Origin: Streptomyces barkulensis
Lineage (GTDB): Bacteria > Actinomycetota > Actinomycetes > Streptomycetales > Streptomycetaceae
Assembly: GCF_002843305.1 (NCBI RefSeq)
Contig: NZ_PGSG01000032.1
Coordinates: 1 to 32,456, forward strand
Direction of reading: 5' to 3'
Length of the DNA stretch: 32,456 nt
The notes under the pieces: model-generated
The model's database searches: none
Told to the model about the DNA's origin: nothing
Seen by the model: the letters and a program-made list of their open reading frames with translations, nothing else
Shown here: positions 13,955-22,164 of the stretch, one piece after another
Numbering within the stretch: the first letter of the stretch is position 1
How the letters are laid out: each line of letters begins with the position of its first letter
Program-made: the position numbers and the translations under genes

Positions 13955-14089
13955 GGGGCCCGATCGTCATCGGCGCTGTCCAGGGGTGTACGGGCGGGTG
14001 AAATCGAGGTGGCGGAACGGTGAACCCCGTTTTCCGGAAGGCCGGTTGGCCTTCCGTCGGTGTGCTGTTAACCGTCTGTTGTGTTCGCG

Positions 14090-14121
14090 TTGGGCCGAGA
14101 ATCGGAATGTCTTTCTAGCGT
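14090..14121 (+). promoter_or_regulatory. Promoter of the nonulosonic-acid operon
   Basis: TTGGGC (14090-14095) could be the -35 and TAGCGT (14116-14121) the -10, with a rather long 20-nt spacer. TAGCGT is followed by 7 nt and the GTG at 14129, again a leaderless layout. Confidence 0.5.
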
Positions 14122-14128
14122 CTTCGAC

Positions 14129-15475
14129 GTGCCATCACGTACCGCTTCGGATTCCCCGGACAGCGCTCCGGACAACGCAACGCGCATTGCCGTCCTCGCC
14201 GATTCCGACACCCGCTGGAAATGGGGTGCGCTCACCGCGCACCGCATCGTCCCCGGCGCGCGCATCGACGGACTGCTGCTGCGCGGCCGGGCCACCCCGA
14301 CCGCCCGCCAGCTCGACGAGGTGGGCGTGCACGCCGCCTCGCTGCGCGAGGTGACGGCCGAACAGTTCCTGGCGGAGGCCGACCGCGACACCTACGACGT
14401 GGTGGTGCTCTCCTGTGTCGGCGGCACCGTCCAGGCGATGCTGCACGGGCTGTCCCACCGCCTGGACGGAAGCGGGCGCCGCCCGGTCACCGTCACCGGC
14501 TACGTCGGCGTCGTCTACGAGAAGCTCGCCGACGGACTGCTGCTGCGGCACGGCGCGGACGTCGTCCTGGCCAACTCCACCCACGACGCCGAGCGCTTCC
14601 GCGCGGTCTACGAGGGGGTCGGCGCGGACGCCGGCGCCGTCGTGGAGTGCGCGCTGCCCTTCCTGGGGGGCGAGCCGTACCGGGAGCCCGACGAGCGGCC
14701 GTACACGGTCGTCTTCGCCGTCCAGCCCTCCGTCCCCGCCTCCCGCGCCGACCGCGAGTACCTGCTGCGCCGCGCCGCCGGGCACGCCCGCCGCCACCCC
14801 GACCGCGAGGTGCTGGTGAAGCTGCGCAGCAGGCCGGGCGAGCACACCACGCACATCGAGGAGCAGCCCTACCAGAAGCTCGCCGCACGGATCCCCGGCG
14901 GGCTGCCGGACAACTGCCGCCTGGTCTACGGCCACATGGGCGAGGTGCTGGACCGCACCGACCTGCTGGTCACCGTCAGCTCCACCGCCGCCCTGGAGTC
15001 GCTGCACCGGGGCATCCCCACCGCGATCCTCACCGACCTCGGCGTCCGCGAGGCGCTGGGCAACCACCACTTCACCGGCTCGGGCTGCCTGACCTCCTGG
15101 GACCGGCTCGACTCCGGGCTGCTGCCCGAGGCCGACCCGGCGTGGACGGCCCGGCAGGGCGTCGTCGCCGACGGCTCCTACGAGGCGGCCTTCGACGCCG
15201 CCCGCGAGCGCGTCGCGGATCTCCTGGCCCGCCCCGACCTGCCGCCGGTCGCCCCCTACTACACGCTCGCCACCGCCCCCGGCTACCTCCCCGGCATCCT
15301 CGCCCGCCACGGGCTCGACCCCTCGGGCGCGCCCCGGCCGGGAGCGCAGGCCGGGCGGCCCGCCTCCGGGCTGCGCCGGGCCGTCCGGGCGGCCGTGCGG
15401 GACGCGGCGCGCGGGGCGTACCGCCACGGCGTCCAGCGCGTGGCGCCGGTCATCCGCCGGATGGGGGAGCTGTGA
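14129..15475 (+). CDS. DUF6716 family putative glycosyltransferase
   Basis: The protein has 448 residues from the GTG at 14129, chosen because a -10 box lies 7 nt before it; a GTG at 14081 would add 16 residues but overlaps the promoter. ATRIAVLADSDTRWKWGALT at the N-terminus, VTGYVGVVYEKLADGLLLR, KLRSRPGEHTTHIEEQPYQK and LLVTVSSTAALESLHRGIPT are typical of this Streptomyces family, which has a GT-B-like architecture. It opens the operon with the CMP-sugar synthetase and NeuB-type genes, so it probably acts on the same polymer. Donor and acceptor are unknown. Confidence 0.82.
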   Translation: MPSRTASDSPDSAPDNATRIAVLADSDTRWKWGALTAHRIVPGARIDGLLLRGRATPTARQLDEVGVHAASLREVTAEQFLAEADRDTYDVVVLSCVGGTVQAMLHGLSHRLDGSGRRPVTVTGYVGVVYEKLADGLLLRHGADVVLANSTHDAERFRAVYEGVGADAGAVVECALPFLGGEPYREPDERPYTVVFAVQPSVPASRADREYLLRRAAGHARRHPDREVLVKLRSRPGEHTTHIEEQPYQKLAARIPGGLPDNCRLVYGHMGEVLDRTDLLVTVSSTAALESLHRGIPTAILTDLGVREALGNHHFTGSGCLTSWDRLDSGLLPEADPAWTARQGVVADGSYEAAFDAARERVADLLARPDLPPVAPYYTLATAPGYLPGILARHGLDPSGAPRPGAQAGRPASGLRRAVRAAVRDAARGAYRHGVQRVAPVIRRMGEL

Positions 15476-15522
15476 GCGCACCCGACACCCCTCAGACCGC
15501 AGACCGGCAAGGAGCCCCTCCC

Positions 15523-16770
15523 ATGTCCCCCAGCGCCCCCGGCGCCCCCGGCAGTCCCGTCGTCCTGGCCGTGATCCCCGCCCGCGGCGGATCCAAGGGC
15601 GTGCCCGCGAAGAACCTCGCCACCGTCGGGGGAGTGCCGCTGGTGGTGCGCGCGGTGCGGGAGTGCCTGGCGGCGCGGGGCGTGACGCACACGGTCGTCT
15701 CCACCGACGACGAGGCCATCGCCGAGGCCGCCCGCGGCGCGGGCGCCGAGGTGGTGCGGCGGCCCGCCGGCATCGCGGGCGACACCGCCACCAGCGAGGC
15801 CGCCGTCCTGCACGCCATGGACGTCCACGCCGAGCGGCACGGGCGGGCGGCCGAGGTGGTGCTGCTGGTGCAGTGCACCAGCCCCTTCCTCACCCGCGAG
15901 GACGTGGAGGGCGTGGCCGCCGCGGTGGCCGGCGGCGCCGACAGCGCGCTGACCGTCGCCCCCTTCCACGGTTTCGTCTGGCGCGACGGGGACACCGGGG
16001 ACCTCGGCGGGGACTTTGACGGCGCCGCGGACGGCGGGAACGGCGTCAACCACGACAAGGCGTACCGCCCGCGCCGCCAGGACCGGCCGCAGGACCTGCT
16101 GGAGACCGGCGCCGCGTACGCGATGCGCGCCGGCGGCTTCCGCGAGGCCGGGCACCGCTTCTTCGGCCGCACCGAACTGGTGCGCACCGACCCGGCGCGC
16201 GTGCTGGAGATCGACGACCCCCACGACCTCGCCCGCGCCCGCGCACTCGCACCGCTGCTCGACGGCGGGACGGACGGGCGCCCCGGCGCGCTTCCGGCCC
16301 GCGACGACGTCGACGCGGTCGTACTCGACTTCGACGGCACCCAGACCGACGACCGGGTGTACGTCGACTCCGACGGACGGGAGACGGTCGCGGTCCACCG
16401 CGGCGACGGGCTCGGCATCGCCGCCCTGCGCCGCGCCGGACTGCCGCTGCTGATCCTGTCCACGGAGGAGAACCCGGTGGTCGCCGCACGGGCCCGCAAG
16501 CTGCGGATCCCCGTGCTCCACGGCGTCGACCGGAAGGACCTCGCCCTCAAGCAGTGGTGCGAGGAGCAGGGCATCGCGCCGGAGCGCGTGCTCTACGTCG
16601 GAAACGACGTCAACGACCTGCCGTGCTTCGGCCTGGTCGGCTGGCCCGTTGCCGTGGCCAGTGCCCACGACGTCGTACGCGGCGCAGCCCGCGCGGTCAC
16701 CTCCACTCCCGGAGGGGCCGGTGCGATCCGCGAGATCGCCTCGTGGATCCTCGGAAAGGAACTGTCTTGA
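15523..16770 (+). CDS. neuA: CMP-nonulosonate synthetase fused to KdsC-like HAD phosphatase
   Basis: The protein has 415 residues. The N-terminal half is an acylneuraminate cytidylyltransferase: VVLAVIPARGGSKGVPAKNL, VSTDDEAIAEAARGAGAEVV, LLVQCTSPFLTRED. The C-terminal 150 residues, from VDAVVLDFDGTQTDD, are a HAD phosphatase of the KdsC type, with VLYVGNDVNDLPCFGLVGWP as motif IV. The fusion should dephosphorylate nonulosonate-9-phosphate and activate the free sugar with CTP. The ATG at 15523 has AAGGAG 8 nt upstream; a GTG at 15472 overlapping the previous stop is possible but less likely. It is followed immediately by the NeuB-type gene. Confidence 0.92.
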   Translation: MSPSAPGAPGSPVVLAVIPARGGSKGVPAKNLATVGGVPLVVRAVRECLAARGVTHTVVSTDDEAIAEAARGAGAEVVRRPAGIAGDTATSEAAVLHAMDVHAERHGRAAEVVLLVQCTSPFLTREDVEGVAAAVAGGADSALTVAPFHGFVWRDGDTGDLGGDFDGAADGGNGVNHDKAYRPRRQDRPQDLLETGAAYAMRAGGFREAGHRFFGRTELVRTDPARVLEIDDPHDLARARALAPLLDGGTDGRPGALPARDDVDAVVLDFDGTQTDDRVYVDSDGRETVAVHRGDGLGIAALRRAGLPLLILSTEENPVVAARARKLRIPVLHGVDRKDLALKQWCEEQGIAPERVLYVGNDVNDLPCFGLVGWPVAVASAHDVVRGAARAVTSTPGGAGAIREIASWILGKELS

Positions 16771-17708
16771 GCATGACCAGCCCCCGCCTCCGTACCCTCG
16801 GCGCCAAGACCGTGGGCCCGGGCCACCCGGTCTACGTCACCGGCGAGATCGGCATCAACCACAACGGCGACCTGGAGAACGCGTTCGCCCTGATCGACGC
16901 CGCCGCCGACGCCGGCTGCGACGCCGTGAAGTTCCAGAAGCGCACCCCGGAGGTCTGCACCCCGCGCGACCAGTGGGAGATCGAGCGCGACACCCCCTGG
17001 GGCCGGATGACCTACATCGACTACCGCCACCGCGTCGAGTTCGACGAGGAGGGCTACCGGGCCATCGACGCCTACTGCAAGAAGAAGGGCGTCGACTGGT
17101 TCGCCTCCCCGTGGGACGTGGAGTCCGTCGCCTTCCTGGAGAAGTTCGACGTGCCCTGCTACAAGGTCGCCTCCGCCTCCCTGACCGACGACGAGCTGCT
17201 GCGCGCCATGCGCGCCACCGGCCGCACCGTCATCCTCTCCACCGGCATGTCCACGCCGAAGCAGATCCGGCACGCGGTGGAGGTGCTGGGCAGCGAGAAC
17301 ATCGTGCTCTGCCACGCCACCAGCACCTACCCGGCCAAGGCCGAGGAGCTCAACCTGCGGATGATCCACACCCTGCAGGCCGAGTACCCCAACGTGCCGA
17401 TCGGCTACTCCGGCCACGAGACGGGCCTGCAGACCACGCTGGCCGCCGTCGCGCTGGGCGCCGCCTTCGTCGAGCGCCACATCACCCTGGACCGCGCGAT
17501 GTGGGGCTCCGACCAGGCCGCCTCCGTCGAGCCGCAGGGGCTGCAGCGCCTGGTGCGCGACATCCGCACCATCGAGGAGTCCCTCGGCGACGGCGTGAAG
17601 AAGGTCTACGACAGCGAGATCGGGCCGATGAAGAAGCTGCGCCGGGTCAAGGGCGTCGTGGCCGAGGCCGAGGAGTCCGCCACCGGCCGCGAGCCGGCAG
17701 CGGTCTGA
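16767..17708 (+). CDS. neuB: NeuB-type nonulosonic acid synthase, no SAF domain
   Basis: A TIM-barrel PEP-dependent synthase: GEIGINHNGDLENAFALIDA, AVKFQKRTPEVCTPRDQWE, WFASPWDVESVAFLEKFDV, CYKVASASLTDDE, LCHATSTYPAKAEELNL and IGYSGHETGLQTTLAAVALG with ERHITLDRAMWGSDQA. The protein has about 313 residues and ends soon after the barrel, so the C-terminal antifreeze-like (SAF) domain of typical NeuB is absent. It condenses PEP with a hexose or hexose phosphate. AAGGA stands 6 nt before a TTG at 16767 that overlaps the previous stop; the ATG at 16773 is the alternative start. With the fused phosphatase next door, mannose-6-phosphate to Kdn-9-phosphate is the simplest reaction. Confidence 0.9.
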   Translation: MSMTSPRLRTLGAKTVGPGHPVYVTGEIGINHNGDLENAFALIDAAADAGCDAVKFQKRTPEVCTPRDQWEIERDTPWGRMTYIDYRHRVEFDEEGYRAIDAYCKKKGVDWFASPWDVESVAFLEKFDVPCYKVASASLTDDELLRAMRATGRTVILSTGMSTPKQIRHAVEVLGSENIVLCHATSTYPAKAEELNLRMIHTLQAEYPNVPIGYSGHETGLQTTLAAVALGAAFVERHITLDRAMWGSDQAASVEPQGLQRLVRDIRTIEESLGDGVKKVYDSEIGPMKKLRRVKGVVAEAEESATGREPAAV

Positions 17709-17739
17709 CGGGAACGACGGGCTGACGGGGCGATCCAAG

Positions 17740-19029
17740 GTGAGCGCAGGCGCAGTCCCCGGCGGGACCCCGGGCGGGGTCCCGCCGCAGCCGGCCCGCA
17801 GGCCGGGCACGCCGGGCACGGCCGAGGCGCGTCGGGGGGCGCGCGTCGGCCGCCTCCCAGGGCGTGCCGGCCGTCCGGGGCGCGCCGGCCGTCCGGCGCG
17901 TGCCGGTCATCCGGGGCGTACCGGCCGTCCCGGGCGCCGCTCGGGCACCCTCGCCTTCGTCGAGAGCCCGGTGCAGCTCCTCAACGTCCTGGAGTGGGCC
18001 CACACCGCACGGGGCGCGGAGGAGGGGGGCGGCGACCTCACCGTGGTCGTCCTGCCGCCGCGCGAGGCGATGACGCGCGGCCAGCTGCGGCGGATGGCCG
18101 AGCTGGCGCGCGACGAGGGGGTCACGGTCCGCTGGGAGGAGGCGCGCGGCGGCGCGGGCGCGCCGCTGAGGACGGTCGCCTCCCTGCTGGGCCCGCTGCG
18201 CCGCGCCGCGCGGATCGTGGTGGGCGACCCGTTCTCGCGGTACGTGCAGCTGCTGCTCTCCCTCGCCCGCACCGAGGGAGCCGCACCGGGGGGACAGGCC
18301 GCGCCGGGGGGCCCGGGAGGCGTGGTGGTGGTCGACGACGGGACGGCCACCATGGAGTTCGTCACCCAGCTCGCCCGCGGCGAGCGCCTGGTGCGGTGGC
18401 ACCGCAAGGGCGCGCAGGGAGCGCGCGCCGCGCTCTTCGCGCCCGTCTCCGCCTCCGCCCGCCGCCGGATGACGCCGTCGGCGCACCGGCGGGTCGAGGT
18501 GTTCAGTTCGATGCCGGTCGAGGCGCCCGAACACGTGTCGGTCACCCGCAACGACTTCTCCTGGACCCGCGCCCGCTTCGGCCCGCCCGCGCTCACCGGT
18601 GGCACCGATCTGGTCGGCACCTCGCTGGTCGAGACCGGTGTGGTGGACCCCGAACGCTATCTGGAGGCCGTCGCCTCCCTGACCCGGGAGCACGGCGCCA
18701 CCCGCTACTTCGCCCACCGCCGCGAGAGCGCTGAGAAGCTGCACCGGATAGCGGCCGGGACGGGGCTGGAGATCGTACGGCCGGACCTCCCGCTGGAACT
18801 GGTGGCCCGCCGCGGCCCCATCGGCCGCACCATCGTGAGCTTCCCCTCCACCGTCGTCCACACCCTCCCGCTCGCCCTGGCCGGCACCGGGGTGACGGTC
18901 GCGGTCTGCGACGTGGACCCGGCCTGGCTGACGGAGGGCGCCTCGCCGCGCGCCCGGGGGTTCCTCTCGGGTGTCACCGGCACCGCGCGGGGGGTGCGGC
19001 GGCTGCCGTCGGCCCCGCCCGCCTCGTGA
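17740..19029 (+). CDS. Second polysialyltransferase-like glycosyltransferase with basic N-terminal repeats
   Basis: The protein has 429 residues. The first 68 are low complexity and strongly basic, with four hexapeptide repeats (RAGRPG, RAGRPA, RAGHPG, RTGRPG). The folded part starts at LAFVESPVQLLNVLEWAHT, the usual start of bacterial sialyl/polysialyltransferase-like proteins, and has VVVVDDGTATMEFVTQLARG, TRYFAHRRESAEKL and RTIVSFPSTVVHTLPLALAG. The late region carries the acceptor/nucleotide pattern of the family. It is the last gene of the operon. A start nearer residue 68 is possible, since the N-terminus may be a disordered tail or over-prediction. The hairpin at 19045-19067 follows. 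Confidence 0.72.
   Translation: MSAGAVPGGTPGGVPPQPARRPGTPGTAEARRGARVGRLPGRAGRPGRAGRPARAGHPGRTGRPGRRSGTLAFVESPVQLLNVLEWAHTARGAEEGGGDLTVVVLPPREAMTRGQLRRMAELARDEGVTVRWEEARGGAGAPLRTVASLLGPLRRAARIVVGDPFSRYVQLLLSLARTEGAAPGGQAAPGGPGGVVVVDDGTATMEFVTQLARGERLVRWHRKGAQGARAALFAPVSASARRRMTPSAHRRVEVFSSMPVEAPEHVSVTRNDFSWTRARFGPPALTGGTDLVGTSLVETGVVDPERYLEAVASLTREHGATRYFAHRRESAEKLHRIAAGTGLEIVRPDLPLELVARRGPIGRTIVSFPSTVVHTLPLALAGTGVTVAVCDVDPAWLTEGASPRARGFLSGVTGTARGVRRLPSAPPAS
17863..17934 (+). repeat. Four tandem 18-bp units inside the glycosyltransferase gene
   Basis: Units begin at 17863, 17881, 17899 and 17917, each of the form CGNGCCGGCCGTCCGGGG with one to four differences. They keep the reading frame and encode six residues each, so copy number can vary without breaking the gene. 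Confidence 0.75.
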
Positions 19030-19044
19030 ACGCGGCGACCGTGT

Positions 19045-19067
19045 CCCGTCCCACACAGCGGGACGGG
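19045..19067. terminator. Hairpin terminator of the nonulosonic-acid operon
   Basis: CCCGTCCC and GGGACGGG pair around 7 nt, beginning 16 nt after the stop of the last glycosyltransferase gene. The position fits a terminator. Confidence 0.6.
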
Positions 19068-19170
19068 GCGAGATGAGCGGAATCGGAGGTCATACCCATT
19101 CGCACCAGGCCGTATGCGACCGCTGATTCGTTTTTTCTCCCCTACGGAGGGTGAACTTTCACCGTTCTCT

Positions 19171-19200
19171 CTGCACACGGCTGTCACCTGGGCTTACCCT
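19171..19200 (+). promoter_or_regulatory. Promoter of the M20 amidohydrolase gene
   Basis: CTGCAC (19171-19176), an 18-nt spacer and TACCCT (19195-19200) form a plausible promoter. The GTG start lies 7 nt after the -10, so a leaderless mRNA is predicted. Confidence 0.55.
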
Positions 19201-19207
19201 CGACAGG

Positions 19208-20455
19208 GTGAGCCAGTTGTTGTCGCCAGAGTCCAGTATCCGGACCACCGGTGAGACGCCGCTGCCCGGCGCCCTGCCGGAGGCCCTCCGTGCCGAGCTC
19301 ATCGCCTTCCGCCGGGACCTGCACATGCACCCCGAGCTGGGCCACCAGGAGTTCCGGACCACCGCCGCCATCAGGGAGCGGCTGGAGAAGGCCGGGCTCG
19401 CCCCCCGGGTGCTTCCCGGCGGCACGGGACTGATCTGCGACATCCACCCCGGCGGGGCGGACGCCAAGCGCGGTGTGCGCCCGATGCTGGCGCTGCGCGC
19501 CGACATCGACGCGCTCCCCATCCCCGACACCAAGACCGTCCCGTACCGCTCGACGGTCCCCGACCGGGCGCACGCCTGCGGCCACGACGTGCACACCACC
19601 GCCGTGCTCGGCGCCGGGCTCGTCCTGGCCGGCCTGGCGCGCCGGGGCGAGCTGCCGCACTCGGTGCGGCTGCTGTTCCAGCCCGCCGAGGAGGTGCTGC
19701 CGGGCGGCGCGACCGACGCCATCGAGGCCGGGGTGCTGGAGGGGGTGGGCCGGATCGTCGCCGTCCACTGCGACCCCAAGGTCGAGGCCGGGCGCATCGG
19801 CCTGCGCGCCGGACCCATCACCTCCGCCTGCGACCGGCTGGAGCTCTCCCTCGACGGCCCCGGCGGCCACACCGCGCGCCCGCACCTGACCACCGACCTG
19901 GTCACGGCGGCGGCCAAGATCGTCACCGAGGTCCCGGCGGTGCTCTCCCGCCGCGTGGACACCCGCGCCGGACTCGCCCTGACCTGGGGACGGCTGGAGG
20001 CGGGCCACGCCCCCAACGTCATCCCGCAGCACGCCGAGCTGTCCGGCACCATCCGCTGCCTGGACCTGCCCGCCTGGCGGATCGCGCCCGACCTGGTGCA
20101 CGCGGCGATCGACGAGGTCGCGACGCTGCACCGCGCCAAGTTCGAGCTCGACTACATCCGTGGCGTCCCCCCGGTGGTCAACGAGCGGACCACCGCCGAG
20201 CTGCTGCGCGACGCCATGGTCTCCCGGCGCGGCCACGACTCGGTCGAGGACACCGAACAGAGCCTGGGCGGCGAGGACTTCTCCTGGTACCTGGAGCACG
20301 TCCCCGGCGCGATGGCCCGCCTCGGAGTGCGCCCGCCGGGCGACCGCTCGCCGCGCGACCTGCACCAGGGCGACTTCGACGTCGACGAGAGCGCCATCAC
20401 GGCGGGCGTGGAGCTGTTCACGGCCGCCGCCCTGCTGGACGCCGAGCGCGAGTAG
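19208..20455 (+). CDS. M20 family amidohydrolase (metal-dependent)
   Basis: The protein has 415 residues from the GTG at 19208, chosen for the promoter spacing. Metal-binding motifs of the M20D group are present: RRDLHMHPELGHQEF, HACGHDVHTT (His and Asp), LFQPAEEVLPGG (Glu-Glu), AVHCDPKVEAGRIG and the C-terminal DLHQGDFDVDE. The dimerisation domain begins near LELSLDGPGGHTARPH. Relatives cleave N-acyl amino acids, hippurate or aminobenzoyl-glutamate; the substrate here is open. It stands between the surface-polymer operon and the nucleoside transporter and is followed by a strong terminator. It could trim N-acyl groups from precursors, but that is speculation. Confidence 0.88.
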   Translation: MSQLLSPESSIRTTGETPLPGALPEALRAELIAFRRDLHMHPELGHQEFRTTAAIRERLEKAGLAPRVLPGGTGLICDIHPGGADAKRGVRPMLALRADIDALPIPDTKTVPYRSTVPDRAHACGHDVHTTAVLGAGLVLAGLARRGELPHSVRLLFQPAEEVLPGGATDAIEAGVLEGVGRIVAVHCDPKVEAGRIGLRAGPITSACDRLELSLDGPGGHTARPHLTTDLVTAAAKIVTEVPAVLSRRVDTRAGLALTWGRLEAGHAPNVIPQHAELSGTIRCLDLPAWRIAPDLVHAAIDEVATLHRAKFELDYIRGVPPVVNERTTAELLRDAMVSRRGHDSVEDTEQSLGGEDFSWYLEHVPGAMARLGVRPPGDRSPRDLHQGDFDVDESAITAGVELFTAAALLDAERE

Positions 20456-20691
20456 GGAACGGGCGCGCAGGGCCGCACGGCGAGGGCCGCACGGCGGGTG
20501 CCGGGCGAGGACGTACGCCCAGGGACCGCGGCCCCGCGGGCGGTTACCCGGCCCGGGCCACGTGACCAGTCTCACGCCGCGCCCCGGGCGGCGGCCGCCG
20601 GGGCGCACCCGCGCCCCGGCCCTCGCGCTCCAGGGCTCGCCGCCCCCGCCGTCCGGCCTCCGCGACAGGCGGGAAAGCGCAGGTGGGAGAC

Positions 20692-20729
20692 GGCGGGGGC
20701 GGAAGGGCGCGGGCCCTTCCGCCCCCGCC
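20692..20729. terminator. 17-bp perfect hairpin terminator
   Basis: GGCGGGGGCGGAAGGGC pairs perfectly with its complement around a 4-nt loop (GCGG). It lies 237 nt after the M20 stop and ends its transcript before the lipoprotein promoter. Confidence 0.7.
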
Positions 20730-20855
20730 TGCGGCCCCGTCCGGCGTCCGGCGCACGCGGTGCCCGCCGCCCCGCGGGACGCCTCCGCGTCACCCTCCAC
20801 AAGGGTGCGGGCACCACCCGTTAACACCGAACTGATAACGGCTCCGCAAGAGCCC

Positions 20856-20883
20856 TTTTCCTGGCATCTACGCGCGTTACGAT
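20856..20883 (+). promoter_or_regulatory. Promoter region of the BMP lipoprotein gene with shared motif
   Basis: TACGAT (20878-20883) fits a -10 box; the -35 is weak (TTTTCC, 20856-20861). The motif CTACGCGCGTTA (20868-20879) overlaps the core promoter and matches, in its first ten bases, the perfect palindrome at 22165-22176 upstream of the ABC ATPase gene. A common repressor for nucleoside uptake is inferred. Confidence 0.5.
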
Positions 20884-20933
20884 GCGGCGGAAGCCAGCGC
20901 CAACGGAGGCGCTTCGAGCGAAGGGAAGTCCTC

Positions 20934-21998
20934 TTGCGCCGGGTAAGCAAGCTCGCTGCCGCGGTCGGCACCGCCGCGGCCCTCGCCCTCAGCGCCACCG
21001 CGTGTGGCAGCACATCCACGGAGTCCGCTTCCTCGGACTCCTCCGACTCCGCCAAGAAGGGCAAGGGCATAGCCCTCGCCTACGACGTCGGCGGCCGCGG
21101 CGACCAGTCGTTCAACGACGCCGCCTACAAGGGTTTCGAGAAGGCGAAGAAGGACTTCGGCATCGGCGGCGAGGACGTCGAGCCCTCCGACGGCGAGTCG
21201 GACGCCGACAAGGTCCAGCGCCTCACCGACCTGGCCCGCCAGGGCTACAACCCCGTGATCGGTGTGGGCTTCGCCTACGCCAAGCCGATCGAGGAGGTCG
21301 CCGAGAAGTTCCCGAAGACCACCTTCGGCCTGATCGACGACAACACCGTCCAGGCGGACAACGTCGCCAACCTCGTCTTCAGCGAGGAGGAGGGCTCCTA
21401 CCTGGCGGGCGTGGCCGCGGCCAAGGCCACCGAGTCCAAGGTCGTCGGCTTCGTCGGCGGCGTCGAGGTCCCGCTGATCAAGAAGTTCGAGGCGGGCTTC
21501 GTCCAGGGCGTGAAGGACACCGACAAGTCCATCGAGGTCAAGACCCAGTACCTGACCCAGCCGCCGAACATGGACGGCTTCTCCAAGCCGGACCTCGGCA
21601 AGGAGGCCGCGCGCGGCCAGCTCGACGCCAAGGCCGACGTGATCTACCACGCCGCCGGCCTCGCGGGCCAGGGCGTCATCGAGGCGGTCGCCGCCAAGGA
21701 CAAGTGGGTCATCGGCGTCGACTCCGACCAGTACTCCCAGAAGACGCTGGCCAAGTACAAGGACAACATCCTGACCTCCATGACCAAGGATGTCTCCGGC
21801 GCGGTCTACAACCTGGTCGAGTCCGTCCAGAACGGCGAGCCGATGAGCGGCGAGAGCCGCTTCGACCTGGAGTCCGGCGGTGTGAACCTGTCCGACTCCA
21901 ACCCGGCCTTCACCGAGATGACCGAACTCCAGGAGGCCGTGAAGAAGGCCAGGGAGGGCATCGTCGGCGGCGAGATCAAGGTCAGCACCGAGTCCTGA
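20934..21998 (+). CDS. BMP-family nucleoside-binding lipoprotein (PnrA/Med-like)
   Basis: The protein has 354 residues. The TTG at 20934 has AAGGGAAG 5 nt upstream. A lipoprotein signal ends in LSATAC with the acylated Cys24, followed by a Ser/Asp-rich linker. The binding domain reads IALAYDVGGRGDQSFNDAAY, GVGFAYAKPIEEVAEKFPKT, LVFSEEEGSYLAGVAAA, VGFVGGVEVPLIKKFEAGFV and WVIGVDSDQYSQKTLAKY, all typical of PnrA-like purine/pyrimidine nucleoside receptors. It serves the ABC transporter encoded next. S. coelicolor, from memory, has two such lipoproteins in tandem here; only one is present. Its own promoter and the hairpins after it suggest much higher expression than the transporter genes. Confidence 0.93.
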   Translation: MRRVSKLAAAVGTAAALALSATACGSTSTESASSDSSDSAKKGKGIALAYDVGGRGDQSFNDAAYKGFEKAKKDFGIGGEDVEPSDGESDADKVQRLTDLARQGYNPVIGVGFAYAKPIEEVAEKFPKTTFGLIDDNTVQADNVANLVFSEEEGSYLAGVAAAKATESKVVGFVGGVEVPLIKKFEAGFVQGVKDTDKSIEVKTQYLTQPPNMDGFSKPDLGKEAARGQLDAKADVIYHAAGLAGQGVIEAVAAKDKWVIGVDSDQYSQKTLAKYKDNILTSMTKDVSGAVYNLVESVQNGEPMSGESRFDLESGGVNLSDSNPAFTEMTELQEAVKKAREGIVGGEIKVSTES

Positions 21999-22040
21999 CC
22001 TCCGCCCGACCGATCCGGCCCGGCGCCGGAGCGGAAGCGG

Positions 22041-22067
22041 GGCCGGACGTCTCCCGGACGTCCGGCC
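22041..22067. repeat. 10-bp inverted repeat after the lipoprotein gene
   Basis: GGCCGGACGT and ACGTCCGGCC are separated by 7 nt, beginning 43 nt after the lipoprotein stop. It may be part of a terminator or stabilise the 3' end of the lipoprotein mRNA. Confidence 0.5.
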
Positions 22068-22088
22068 GCCGCCCGCACGGCCCGGCAC

Positions 22089-22147
22089 GGGCCCGGCCGG
22101 AGGAGGACCGCACCGCCCGCGGCGGCGGCTCCCCTCCGGCCGGGCCC
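22089..22147. terminator. 15-bp hairpin between lipoprotein and ABC ATPase genes
   Basis: GGGCCCGGCCGGAGG and CCTCCGGCCGGGCCC pair perfectly across a 29-nt, G/C-rich loop. Together with the hairpin before it, this would end or attenuate the lipoprotein transcript just upstream of a second promoter. Confidence 0.6.
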
Positions 22148-22164
22148 ACCGCACGGAAAACGCT

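Larger units (their letters stand above)
20456..20933. other. Intergenic region before the lipoprotein gene
   Basis: About 480 nt without a credible gene on either strand. It contains the terminator at 20692-20729, several G/C-rich repeats, and near its end the promoter and shared regulatory motif of the lipoprotein gene. The first 230 nt hold nothing I can assign. Confidence 0.6.

Noticed and set aside
14135..15481. Long minus-strand frame opposite the DUF6716 gene
   Set aside because: Antisense shadow; low-complexity Gly/Ala/Val/Asp composition and no motifs, while the plus strand encodes a recognisable family.
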